From Symsagittifera roscoffensis (taxonomy: Eukaryota > Xenacoelomorpha > Acoela > Convolutidae): a stretch of DNA of 64,000 nucleotides. Location of the stretch: contig NC_087066.1 in assembly GCF_963678635.1 (NCBI RefSeq), positions 23,281,996 through 23,345,995 on the forward strand. Direction: 5' to 3'. Below are positions 52,191 to 61,131 of the stretch, one piece after another; position 1 is the first letter of the stretch; each line of letters opens with the position of its first letter. The notes beneath the pieces are model-generated. The model made no database searches. It was not told where the DNA came from and saw only the letters and a program-made list of their open reading frames with translations. A program made the position numbers and the translations under genes.

Positions 52191-52379
52191 TTAAATCACA
52201 GATGACGAAAAGGAAACAAAAAATATGCTTTCAAAAAACATGCTTCAAAGAGAAATCGAATACAAAACACCAATCGATTCGAATTGTTATAACAACAATG
52301 GAAGCATTACTAATCTCGAAAAGATAAACAATAAACAATAAAATTCAGCAGGTCGGAGAAATTCTGGAAAAAATAAAAA

Positions 52380-52830
52380 ATGAAATTGGAAAAACGTAGA
52401 GTTACTTCACAAGACTTGGAAATTATTCATGAAATTTTTATTACTTTGAAAAGAACCTATCCGGAAAACACCAACCGTCGAAATTATTTCTTAGCTGCAT
52501 GTTCACTGTTTTTCTTCTCAACTACTAATGATATAAATTACGATGTTGCTATCAAGTTGAGACCCTATGGGGGTCTGATCGGTATAGACAATTCTTCTTT
52601 GGATAAATATTTAAATGATTCGAAATTTTTACGAATGCATGCTATTTTACACGATGCCGCCGGTTTTGTCCTCGAAGTTTATAACACTGGTCCCACATAC
52701 TGATATGTTTTACCATGGAAATGCAACAGTAGTCTGATTGGTCACGTGAGCGGAATTACGTTTTGTTTGTATATCAAACTGAAGAAACTGAAACTCTACC
52801 ATTTATTAGAATGCTGAAGAAAAGATCAGT
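52380..52830 (+). pseudogene. Conserved Polinton-associated ORF, unknown function
   Basis: 107 codons to a TGA at 52701, then the same frame continues past it (YVLPWKCNSSLIGHVSGI). Features are DINYDVAIKLRPYGGLIGID and MHAILHDAAGFVLEVYNTGP. It looks like a compact alpha/beta protein; similar sequences are, as I recall, scattered in arthropod genomes with Polintons. No catalytic motif is evident. Confidence 0.4.
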
Positions 52831-53384
52831 TGTGTTGGATTTTGAGGGATTTCGACACCAGAAAAACACATTCATAGTAAAAAAAAATTAGCTATTACTT
52901 TTTTCGACTACAGTGATTCCCTAATTTTTCTACCTCCAGTTAATTTCAATTCCCTTCCAAAATCTGAACAAAAAGCCTACAACTGGCTGACAAATTATTT
53001 GCACGGACTTCATAGGGATAGCGATGATTATTTATACCTGAATTTAAACCAAATCATTCAAAGTTTTGTCTTAAGAAACCCCAATAATATTTTCTACGCC
53101 AAAGGAAAAGAAAAAAAGCTGATTTTTTATCCAAATACTTAGACTGCAAAGTTGTGAATCTTGACGATTTGGGCTGTCCACGAGTCAAACAATTATATTT
53201 CAAGAATTTTGTGAATTATAACAAACACCTACCGCACCATAACCAAAATCATTGTGCATTAAAAAAGTCGAAAGTGTTCTATGATTGGTTGAAAAATGAG
53301 TGTCAACAACGAGCATCAGGGGAAAGTGGAGACATACATTTCTCCAAATTCAGTTCTTTGTGCTTGGATGACACCATAAAGTAA
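52811..53384 (+). pseudogene. RNase H-fold (DEDD-type) exonuclease-like protein
   Basis: Begins MLKKRSVVLDFEGFRHQKN, where D-x-E fits the first exonuclease motif. A frameshift in a poly-A run near 52885 leads to AITFFDYSDSLIFLPP and YNWLTNYLHGL; another near 53120 leads to LDCKVVNLDDLGCPRVKQL and HHNQNHCALKKSKVFYDWL. The H-x-A/C-A-L pattern resembles the last motif of DEDDh nucleases, but the final Asp is not obvious. A role in element DNA processing is inference. Confidence 0.4.
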
Positions 53385-53397
53385 CATAAAGAGTTCA

Positions 53398-53640
53398 TTG
53401 ACCAGGATTGAACGCATTGATTGTAGAGGCCAAGTAGTTCAACGAAAAGAACAAGTTACACTTTCTGAAGAAGAGTTGTGCACTTTGAGGAGGTTCTTCC
53501 CCGTGATTGACCAATTCATCTACTTTCAACGATTCAAATACATCAAAAATGTTACCCAGCAAGCGCGGTCTTTGTCTTCTCAAGCTAGTCTTAGTGCCAA
53601 AACGTCAACCAGGAGTTCAAATGGATCTAACCAGCAGTGA
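53398..53640 (+). CDS. Small ORF of unknown function (80 codons)
   Basis: Open, charged in its first half (LSEEELCTLRRFFPVIDQF) with a Ser/Gln-rich end. No recognised domain. Overlaps the next small ORF in another frame. Confidence 0.3.
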   Translation: MTRIERIDCRGQVVQRKEQVTLSEEELCTLRRFFPVIDQFIYFQRFKYIKNVTQQARSLSSQASLSAKTSTRSSNGSNQQ

Positions 53641-53827
53641 ACTACCCAATGAGATTCAAAAAACAATATAAGAAGATTCTGTGAAGAAAATTGTGTATCA
53701 TGCCAAAACTGATCATGTCCCAGCCAATTATGTTTTGGAAATGCACTATGATTTTGATGATGATAATAAACAGAGTGTCTATACAGGTTATACACGATAT
53801 GAAATTTATTACTGTTCAGATGCTTAA
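53549..53827 (+). pseudogene. Small ORF of unknown function, one internal stop
   Basis: Alternative frame overlapping the previous ORF. After one TAA near 53670 it reads EDSVKKIVYHAKTDHVPANY and ends GYTRYEIYYCSDA. Looks like a small beta-rich protein; family unknown. Confidence 0.3.
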
Positions 53828-53877
53828 TTAATTTTTTTTATATATGTATATATTTTTTTCATTCTGCAAGTTCGAGA

Positions 53878-54183
53878 GTGAGAGAAAGCGGTAGGGAAAT
53901 TGAAATGAATGACACAGTAGTTGACGACACTGATGGAACTATAGTTACCGATTTTGTGTATGACGAAAATCATACGGAGAAAAAATCATGGAAATTTTGC
54001 AATAATGTGACTGTACCACGGTCTGAATTAGTTTTTATGTCACAAATGGTGTTAAATCTGATTTTATTGGCTTTTTGTATCTTTAAACTTTCATTAGCGC
54101 AGTTAACTTGTGAAGAAACCTCAGTTTGGTTCTCAATTTTATCGGGTTTAGTTGGTTATGTATTACCAAATCCAAGAATATGA
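53878..54183 (+). CDS. Small membrane protein of Polinton, two hydrophobic segments
   Basis: 101 codons, intact. An acidic N-terminus is followed by NNVTVPRSELVFMSQMVLNL and a hydrophobic helix (about residues 60-80), then a second helix ending SGLVGYVLPNPRI. The V-P-R-S-E-x-V-F motif before the first helix is one I associate with small membrane ORFs next to Polinton ATPase genes. Its TGA overlaps the ATPase ATG as ATGA (54180-54183), indicating coupled genes. Confidence 0.6.
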   Translation: MRESGREIEMNDTVVDDTDGTIVTDFVYDENHTEKKSWKFCNNVTVPRSELVFMSQMVLNLILLAFCIFKLSLAQLTCEETSVWFSILSGLVGYVLPNPRI

Positions 54184-54890
54184 ATAAAGTTATTGATACA
54201 TCTACGAGACTTTTTTTGGCCATCGTGGGCCCCTCGAGTTCTGGAAAAACAGAGCTGATATTCAAATTGTTGAAAGGAAAAACATTTTATCCCATACTTC
54301 AAAGAGCTATTTACTTTTAAAAAGAGATTCAGCCTCTTTATAGTGAAAAATCCAATACCCACAGCATTGATCTAACTTTCATAAAATTCAATGGCTATGA
54401 CAGTTTGCGAAACCTTGAAAACATTCTTCTAGTTTTTGATGATTCATGCGAAGAATTCTAAACAATAAAGACTTTGTCAAACTTGCAACAGCAGGAAGAC
54501 ACCGAGGACTAGATGTAATATATGTTAAACATAATTTGTTCCAACAAAGCAGATGGTCTCGAACAATTGTTTTAAACACATCACACATCATTCTGTTCAA
54601 ATCACCTCGTGATATTCAACAACTTGATCATCTTGGAAGACAATTGAACAACACTTAATTTTTGAGCAACTGTTATCAGCTCGCTACAAAAGACACATAC
54701 GGTCATCTTTTAATCGACTTGGATCCGCGTAAATAGTGTTCAAACATTAAACAACCTGGTCCCTCAATTTTTTACTTACCAATAAACCAGGCAGAGGTTA
54801 CACCTCTCACAAATAAACGCGAAAAAAAAATTATCTATTCTGCAGCACATGGTACAATTGAATACCAGCCAGCTCCGAAGTTTCATTAGA
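54180..54890 (+). pseudogene. DNA-packaging ATPase (FtsK/HerA, A32-like)
   Basis: Walker A as IVGPSSSGKTEL (about 54222-54257), Walker B as NILLVFDDSCEE (54420-54453), then ATAGRHRGLDVIYVKHNLFQ and ILFKSPRDIQQLDHLGRQL, the sensor region typical of Polinton and virophage ATPases. It would pump genome DNA into capsids. TAA at 54318, a frameshift near 54455, TAA at 54656 and TAG near 54736 make it dead. Walker residues themselves are intact. Confidence 0.85.
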
Positions 54891-55107
54891 AAAACAACAA
54901 ATCCTCAAGTGATTTCATTTATATGTGAATGTTTGCTCAATGTAGTCAATGGCAATGTATCTGTTAACACTTTTTTCAAACACTGAAAATTTCGAAGTGG
55001 CATACAAACTTTTAATCAACCGAAAAACAAAACTTAAACGAAAACGAGCAACTATTCTAACGAAACAAGGTTTCAACTTGATCAGATACTTACCATCAGC
55101 ATAAAAT

Positions 55108-55431
55108 ATGGCAGCAGAAGAGTTTGTTTTAATTCCAAAACAAACATATATCCGTGAGCAGCCGCATGCATCACAAGTGCTACTTAACAGTTCAATTAAA
55201 CACAAAAAGCCCCAGTTATTTTACACGAACCGCATGAGACCTCTAATACCCCCGAAGCAAAACTCAGTATCGACTGAAACTCTTCCACTACCCCTTCCAC
55301 CAACACCTCCCTCAACGCCTCTTGTTGACCCTGGGGAACAATCAACAGGACTTCTTATAGAAGATGAGACTAATCAATATCTGGAAGGTGGGGAGGAAGG
55401 TGAGAAGCGGATTGTGGATGAGAAGGAGTGA
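55108..55431 (+). CDS. Conserved Polinton ORF, N-terminal part (107 codons)
   Basis: Starts MAAEEFVLIPKQTYIREQPH and passes into a Pro/Glu-rich acidic tail. The pattern of an F-V-L-x-P-x-x-x-Y start is one I associate with a structural or unknown Polinton protein. Probably once continuous with the next segment. Confidence 0.45.
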   Translation: MAAEEFVLIPKQTYIREQPHASQVLLNSSIKHKKPQLFYTNRMRPLIPPKQNSVSTETLPLPLPPTPPSTPLVDPGEQSTGLLIEDETNQYLEGGEEGEKRIVDEKE

Positions 55432-55485
55432 AAGAAAGGATAATAAAATAAACTATGAACGCATTCTATTACAATTGCAAATAAT

Positions 55486-55706
55486 GTAGGATAAAAAATT
55501 CACGAGAGCTAAAAATATCCTGGAGGTTACCAAAAGCTCAACTCGAGTCTCAATAAACGCCAGGGATGAAACAATTTATGTTGACAATGTACCAACCGGT
55601 CTCAAAGCAGCATCGTTTTTGTACTATATACAACAGCAAACTAAAATACTACACAACCCTGCTTACACAATGATTTTATCCGCTCTCGAACTTACCGTCT
55701 GTTATT
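55486..55706 (+). pseudogene. Conserved Polinton ORF, central part
   Basis: Open frame with KKFTRAKNILEVTKSSTRVS, VDNVPTGLKAASFLYYIQQQ and LHNPAYTMILSALELT, ending at TAG near 55706. In another frame the sequence goes on Ser/Lys-rich, overlapping the start of the integrase ORF, so a frameshift near 55695 is likely. Function unknown. Confidence 0.45.
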
Positions 55707-55713
55707 AGCAAGT

Positions 55714-56936
55714 GTGCCAAACACGCGGTTCAGTCAAAGATTAAAGAACAGGCTCAACGAAGAACCAAAAGTCCACCCAAATCTCCGTCAACCTCGGGCA
55801 AAACAAAAATCCCCGACAGTAGTAAGCCATCATCAAGTTCAAAACAAACCAAACGACTCAAAACAAGAAACAAAGCCACCACAGAAAGAGTCAAAGAAAG
55901 AGAGAAAGACTAAGACGACACTGAATCGTACGGTACGCCCTATAGCGATTCAGATTCTTCAACGTCAGAAAAGACGAAGACGAAAAGTAAAAGATGGGAA
56001 ACCTACACCAACTGAGGAAAAACTTTTGAAAAAGAGTTACACAGTTAAAGGACCAGCATTGTTCGGCAGTGTTAAAACTTTGAAGGCTACAACGGTCATA
56101 CCAAGACAAAAAGTTAAACATTTTTCACATACAGAACCAGCTTATACAAAATACCGAACAGTTCGCCGCAAAATACCTCGGCTTAAAGTGATAGTTTATG
56201 ACATAAACGAAATATGGTCAATCGATTTGGCATATGTTGATAAACTAGCAAAATACAACAAATATATCAAATATCTTTTAAACGCAGTAGATTGCATGTC
56301 CCGTTATCTTCGCGTGCAGCCACTGAAATCAAAGTATGCCACAACAACTGCAGAAGCGTTCACTCAAATGATAAAGACAGAGAAACCGAAAAAAGTCTGG
56401 GTAGATAAAGGCACCGAGTTCAAGGGGTCATTCAAAACTTTAAATCAGAAAAAGGGTATCAAAACATACACAACAGAGGGTGAAAAGAAATCCGCTTTCA
56501 CCGAGAGGAACATTCGATCACTAAAAAAATTGATTTATATTTATTTGGAGGACAAATGGATCTACTCTTACATCGATAAGCTTCAAGACTTTGTCAACAC
56601 GATAAATTCGAGAAAAAACCGCGTCATCAAATTAGCCCTCAATAAAGTGACCAAAAAAGGATGTTCCACGTCTAATTTCATTAAGAGCGGAACAATCATT
56701 GAAACTAGTTCGCCGACCAAAGCTCTACGTTGGCGATTTTGTCGAGAATAGCAAAAATTGACATCCCTTTTCGAAAAGGTTATAAACAATCCTTCACTGA
56801 CGAAGTTTTTAAATATTTGACATACCAACATACCCACCAACTTATGATCGTATTGACGCTGACAGAGAACCAATAGAGGGTAAATTTTATGAGCCCGAAC
56901 TAATCAGAGTATTGGAAAAGAAAGGGTCAAGCTAAA
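55714..56936 (+). pseudogene. Polinton integrase (retroviral-type, DDE)
   Basis: 345 codons open to 56751, then two frame changes to a TAA at 56934-56936 (EPELIRVLEKKGSS). The core reads IWSIDLAYVDKL (Asp, about 56212), VWVDKGTEFKGSF (Asp, about 56395) and SAFTERNIRSLKKL (Glu, about 56490): all catalytic residues are present. The first 100 or so codons are Lys/Pro-rich and overlap the previous ORF's frame, so the true start may be further in. The C-terminal part after the frameshift has GDFVRIAKIDIPFRKGY, the usual beta-barrel end. Confidence 0.85.
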
Positions 56937-56938
56937 CA

Positions 56939-57182
56939 ATGTCTAGCAACTTTGGTGGTGACAAAGATTCCTTTAGTATTACATTGGTGTCATCAACCTC
57001 AATGAATATCTTCATTGACAACTCACTAGCGAGTTTTAAAAACCTGCTGAGTAAAGATGTCAGTCTGCAAGGCGATTGGAAAATTGCATTGTCAGAAATA
57101 ACGTTTCCCACTCATTTTAACAATGTAACAGATACTAAAATAAGGTACTATAAAAAAGACAAAGTTAAAGCAAGTCTTAATT
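56939..57182 (+). CDS. Penton-like minor capsid protein, N-terminal part, cut by gap
   Basis: Starts ATG 3 nt after the integrase stop. SFSITLVSSTSMNIFIDNSL, then DWKIALSEITFPTHFNNV is the N-terminal jelly-roll edge pattern of Polinton penton-like proteins (S-x-F-x-V-x-L-x-S-x-x-S ... W-x-V-A-L-x-E-I-x-x-P). It runs into the N gap, so its end is unknown. Confidence 0.65.
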
Positions 57183-57382
57183 NNNNNNNNNNNNNNNNNN
57201 NNNNNNNNNNNNNNNNNNNNNNNNNNNNNNNNNNNNNNNNNNNNNNNNNNNNNNNNNNNNNNNNNNNNNNNNNNNNNNNNNNNNNNNNNNNNNNNNNNNN
57301 NNNNNNNNNNNNNNNNNNNNNNNNNNNNNNNNNNNNNNNNNNNNNNNNNNNNNNNNNNNNNNNNNNNNNNNNNNNNNNNNNN
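57183..57382. other. Assembly gap, 200 N
   Basis: Exactly 200 undetermined bases, a common placeholder size, so the true length is unknown. The open frame reading through it is an accident of gap length and joins two different genes. Confidence 0.98.
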
Positions 57383-57622
57383 CCCGAATTAATAGACATA
57401 GCAACCAGGAAGAAAACGCCCAAACAAGCTTTGAAAAACACATTAAAAAACACAATCAAAAAACAAGTTGGAGCTGGACGCAGCAAGTCCCGTATGAGCA
57501 GAAAATGGAAGACAGCAACAACAACAACAAGAAAAAGAAAAACAAAAGCTCTCATTCCAAAGAAACGAACTCCACTGAGAAGTCGCTCCAACTTTCTCAC
57601 CAAAGTACGAAATGATTTCTAA
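57383..57622 (+). CDS. Basic core-like protein, C-terminal part
   Basis: Strongly basic (Lys/Arg/Thr): RKKTPKQALKNTLKNTIKKQ, VGAGRSKSRMSRKWK, KKRTPLRSRSNF. It resembles DNA-condensing or core proteins encoded between penton and major capsid genes in Polintons and adintoviruses. Stop overlaps the major capsid ATG by 11 bp (57612-57622). The start is in the gap. Confidence 0.5.
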   Translation, partial: PELIDIATRKKTPKQALKNTLKNTIKKQVGAGRSKSRMSRKWKTATTTTRKRKTKALIPKKRTPLRSRSNFLTKVRNDF

Positions 57623-58880
57623 TTTATTGCCAACTGAAGCAACTCACAGCTCATTAGATTTATTTGAAAAGCCTCCTCTACTCGTTACATTTGAAAATGC
57701 ATTCACTGAAAAAATTGGTCCATCTTATTCACCTGATGGTCCTATGCTCGAATTTGAAGTTTTAGGAGATAGAAACAACTTTATCGATCTTCAACGAACT
57801 CGCTTGGAGATTGTAGCACGCGTGTCCAAAATAATGGTAATGTACTGCGAACTCGTGCTACAGAGGCAGCACAACAAGGCACTCCATATTTGGTTAATAA
57901 TCCACTTTCATCTTTATTTTCCGAAAGCACAATGTCCTTGAATGGAGAAAAAATTTCAACAACCAATGCCAATTTTGCCCATAAGAGTTTCATTGAGACC
58001 GAATTTTCACATGGTAATGATGCAAAGAAAACATGGCTTGCTTGTCAAGGTTATTATTATGAAGATAATCCATCAGGTATTGATGGTGCTAATGGGCGAG
58101 CTGAAGATGTCGCTGAACGTAAACGAATCGTAGCTGCATCAACCGAATTCCGTTTATTTGGTAAAGTTGCTTGTGATTTTTTATCATGTGACAAACATCA
58201 TTTCAGCGGTGTTACAATAAGACTTTCTCTGAGACGATCTCCTTATGACTTTGTTATCTTGTCTGAGCATAAAGATAATTATTACCGTGTTGAAATCACT
58301 GAGGCTAACCTATATGTGCGCAAAATGACAGTAACCGATTTTGTGCTATCGTCGATAGAAAAAACTCTTTTGAAAACACCCGCAATATACAATTATATTG
58401 AAGTTTTACCAAGAAATTTTTTGGCCAAAACTGGTGTGCAAAGCTGGCGACAAGAAGACGTTTTTGCCAAAGAGCCAGTTCGTCGAATTGTTTTAGCAAT
58501 GAGCTCGAATACAGCATACCTGGGAACTAACCGAACAAACCCGTTTCATTATCAAAATTTTCAGCTGAATGAAATCATTGTTTACCGAAACGGTCTACCC
58601 ATTGCAGGAACTCCTGTGTCAACGACTGATAACAAAAAAATACTATAACACATTGGAAGCTCTAGACTTTGTTTTTAACAATAGTCATGGAATCAGTTTG
58701 GCTAATTATCACAATCATTATATTATGGCATTTGATCTCACATTTTTTCAGGAGGCTTCACATGACTTTAGTCATATTAGATTGACCAATTGCACTATTT
58801 CAGTAGAACTGAAGTTTGATGCACCGCTGGGGGAAAATGTAGAGTTACTTTTCATGGGAGAGCGTGCATCAACAGTTTAG
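57612..58880 (+). pseudogene. Major capsid protein (double-jelly-roll type)
   Basis: Three pieces in different frames: 57612-57830 (LDLFEKPPLLVTFENAFTEK, LEFEVLGDRNNFIDLQRTRL), 57835-58648 (252-codon piece with TEFRLFGKVACDF, GVTIRLSLRRSPYDFVIL and EVLPRNFLAKTGVQSW) and 58640-58880 (LANYHNHYIMAFDLTFFQEA, then LTNCTISVELKFDAPLGENV). Total about 420 aa. F-E-x-P-x-L-V-x-F-E near the start and the D-L-Q-x-T-x-L-E-I-x-x-R motif mark the hexon-like Polinton capsid. Frameshifts at about 57830 and 58640 inactivate it. Confidence 0.7.
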
Positions 58881-58929
58881 GTGTGTTCCGATAGAAAAAT
58901 AGCTTAAAACACTCTAATGAGTTGACTCG

Positions 58930-59377
58930 GTGAAAATCACGGACAATTTACAGATTACTGAGCTTATTCTCCGATGCAAGCATTTGAAACATCGATTTCG
59001 CGACATTTTTTCCGCTAACTTAGCATTTAATACAATATTGAAACGCGACAGTACTTTCATGATAGTGAACACATCAAACTCAGACCAGCCAGGAACTCAT
59101 TGGTTACTGTTTGCTCAAGCTGGTGGTCAAATCTTTTTTTGCAGATCCTCTTGGACGAAACCTACACAACTATCCACATGTATACAAAAATATGAGACGC
59201 TCTATCCATGAGGGAAACCAAATACTGATGAATAAGCCAATCCAATCAGCTAACTCGGTCTTGCGCGGACTTTATTGTATTTATGTTGCTCATGTTATAA
59301 TTTCATCTAAGATTCCTACAAATTTCAAGGTTAGCGACCATGACATGATGCGTTTTGCTAAACATATGATGTTATAA
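58930..59377 (+). pseudogene. Adenain-like cysteine protease, catalytic Cys replaced by Arg
   Basis: First piece 58930-59140 has GTHWLLFAQAGG (catalytic His). A frameshift in a T run near 59135-59140 leads to ADPLGRNLHNYP (Asp) and ANSVLRGLYCIYVAHVI. In adenain-type proteases the nucleophile is the Cys immediately before the Gly of C-G-L-x-C; here that codon is CGC (59264-59266, Arg), one transition from TGC. The protease would mature capsid proteins; this copy is doubly dead. Confidence 0.75.
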
Positions 59378-59431
59378 CTTTGTGATACTGATGCATTTCT
59401 TTAATGATTTATAATTAATTTTTTTTTTTAA

Positions 59432-60132
59432 AACCATGTTTTATGGTTGCTAGAACACTTGCTTCTGGCGTTATGGCAGGCTCCAAAAATCGTTTTCAGA
59501 ATTTAAATTTCTTTTCCATTATAAATTTAACAAACAAAGTATTTGAATCAATCTCTAAACGACCATACCCACTCAAAATAATATCAATAATTTTAGAAAA
59601 CTCGGCGGCATTATCACCATTCAAAATATAAATGAAGCGTTCAATTGTTACATTAGTGATTAAAACGGTTTGAGTTTGAATGGATCGAGTTTGTAAAGCA
59701 AAGCAAATTTGTGGCAATCTTCTTCGTAGAGAAGCACCACCAATGTCAGTTGAGTTGTTAATAGAATTGTTGTAGTTGACAGCAATTTTTAATTTTTCCA
59801 TCAGGGGTCCCGATAGGTGAAATTTGCTTGCAAACCATTATTAGATGTTTGAAAGATGAGAGTAGACAAGCTACAACGAAACTGGTTGAAGTCATCTTGT
59901 TCACTAAGTTGACACAATCTTTTGTTACTTCGATGAGAACATGGATGTGGGGAGGGGCATCGTCGAGCAATTGGGCGCAATACTCGTTGTGAATTGAATG
60001 GGTTGCAAATGCAAAGTTTGTGTTTAGTGGGAGTTGTGAGGTGTCGGGTTCAGTGTTCAGAATAAAAAAATTAAAATTCTTTCGCAATTTTAAAAAATTC
60101 AGGCGACTGCTCATACATTGCTTCAACCATTT
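59432..60132 (-). pseudogene. Unrecognised minus-strand Polinton gene (about 210 codons)
   Basis: Begins at an ATG near 60132 (VEAMYEQSPEFF), passes a stop and frame change near 60070, then reads NTEPDTSQLPLNTNFAFATH, PHIHVLIEVTKDCVNLV, and after another frameshift near 59790 continues LRRRLPQICFALQTRS and LNGDNAAEFSKIIDIIL. Convergent with the protease. No domain recognised. Confidence 0.45.
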
Positions 60133-60173
60133 TGCTGGTTAAATCAAATTATTCAGTCGTTTTTTTTCCTGTT

Positions 60174-60611
60174 TCAGGCAACTCTACACTTTTTATGATT
60201 CGAGTATTCATCATCCGCCTCGTTTTCATCACCACTTTCAGCGCATTCTTTTTTGGGACGGACTAATCGTTTTGACGTGTATCGTTTTTTATGATGTTTA
60301 TCATTTACAGCTGAGGATGAGGAGGAGGAGGAGGAAGAAGATGAAGTCTTTTCACCAGTTTGTTTTTTAACCAATTTTTTAATCTTTGAATAATTATCTG
60401 CCAAACAATCAAATTCTCTTGTTGTGAAGGTCACTGCTTGACAACACTTAAACACACCATCTTCATTCTTTTTATACAACTTAACTGTGATATATGTACC
60501 CGTTTTGTCAAAAGTTTACGTTCCAACTCGTACAATGCGTTTTTCTCCCGAAGATATATCTTAAAAATCATCGTAAAAGTCTGTATCATTTTCTAGCGAC
60601 GAGTACATAGT
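60174..60611 (-). pseudogene. PC4-like (transcriptional coactivator p15-type) DNA-binding protein
   Basis: Start ATG near 60611 with an acidic stretch (NDTDFYDDF), a TAA, then GEKRIVRVGT, a frameshift near 60505, and FDKTGTYITVKLYKKNEDG, VFKCCQAVTFTTREFDCLAD. A short acidic N-terminus, then two beta strands ending in an R/K-x-Y-K-x-x-x-G turn, then a T-x-x-E-F/W-x-x-L helix is the PC4 C-terminal fold pattern, a single-strand DNA binder. A Ser-rich run and basic KKRYTSKRLVRPKK follow. Family call is by pattern and needs a profile search. Confidence 0.5.
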
Positions 60612-60899
60612 AGTGGTGGTAACGGTAGTGACTTGTTGATTCAACTGTTTTATGATAGAGTGAAATGGATAATGAATTGGATAGAAGATAAACAAATCTC
60701 TGTGGTAAACCTAAGCACCGAGAGGGTACATCCAATTATTTTCGTGATTAGAAAGTTATGAGGCATATAAACTTTTATTACACCTGTCATTATTGTCTGG
60801 CACTCCTTAATTAGCTCGTAAATCAGGATATACATTCACGTCGGTACACGTGTAAATCCTTTGATGTGGTCAGCTGCATGCCTTAATGTCTAGGAGGCA

Positions 60900-60907
60900 T
60901 ATAAAAC
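60900..60907 (+). promoter_or_regulatory. TATA-like box upstream of 206-codon ORF
   Basis: CATATAAAACAGG, 232 bp ahead of the ATG at 61132. A similar box, CATATAAAGCC, stands 210 bp ahead of the zinc-finger ORF. Confidence 0.45.
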
Positions 60908-60927
60908 AGGATTAAGGTTTTTCTTTG

Positions 60928-60971
60928 AAGTATAATTATTTCGACCTAACTGGCGGGTTAGAATTATACTT
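60928..60971 (+). repeat. Leader hairpin with inner stem
   Basis: AAGTATAATT (60928-60937) pairs with AATTATACTT (60962-60971); inside, CTAAC (60946-60950) pairs with GTTAG (60957-60961) around the loop TGGCGG. The 8-nt ATTTCGAC is bulged on the 5' side. Confidence 0.6.
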
Positions 60972-61131
60972 TTCATAAGTTTTAATCTGATTGCCAGCCA
61001 CACATGCAGCCGCACTTTTCTCACCCACACATTACACTAGCTTTTGCATAAATCTGAGTTGGTTTCATTCTCTCAATTCTTTTCAAATTTTCGGTCAGAA
61101 GCTTAGTTTGTCAAAATAATTCTAACTTAAA

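Larger units (their letters stand above)
46459..52330 (+). mobile_element. LTR element copy 2, 5' part
   Basis: Runs 5' LTR, primer site, a 3.8-kb leader, Gag, then stops inside the Gag tail, just after the motif shared with 631-690. Protease and Pol are missing; the Polinton-like genes begin within about 50-100 bp. Same orientation and A-rich sense strand as copy 1. The 3' end is either a deletion or the edge of the Polinton insertion. Confidence 0.8.
52340..60620. mobile_element. Polinton/Maverick-type (adintovirus-like) element, decayed
   Basis: Carries packaging ATPase, retroviral-type integrase, penton-like and double-jelly-roll-type major capsid genes, and an adenain-like protease, which together define Polintons and adintoviruses. 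Plus-strand genes occupy 52.4-59.4 kb, minus-strand genes 59.4-60.6 kb. Terminal inverted repeats and the protein-primed DNA polymerase were not found in the window. Nearly every gene has one or more stops or frameshifts. A 200-N assembly gap lies at 57183-57382. Confidence 0.85.

Noticed and set aside
56939..57622. One 227-residue capsid protein
   Set aside because: The frame continues only through 200 placeholder N bases; the two ends have unrelated character.
59443..59631. Plus-strand 62-codon ORF after the protease
   Set aside because: It overlaps the longer minus-strand gene that has coherent sequence and no element-like features are seen in the plus reading.
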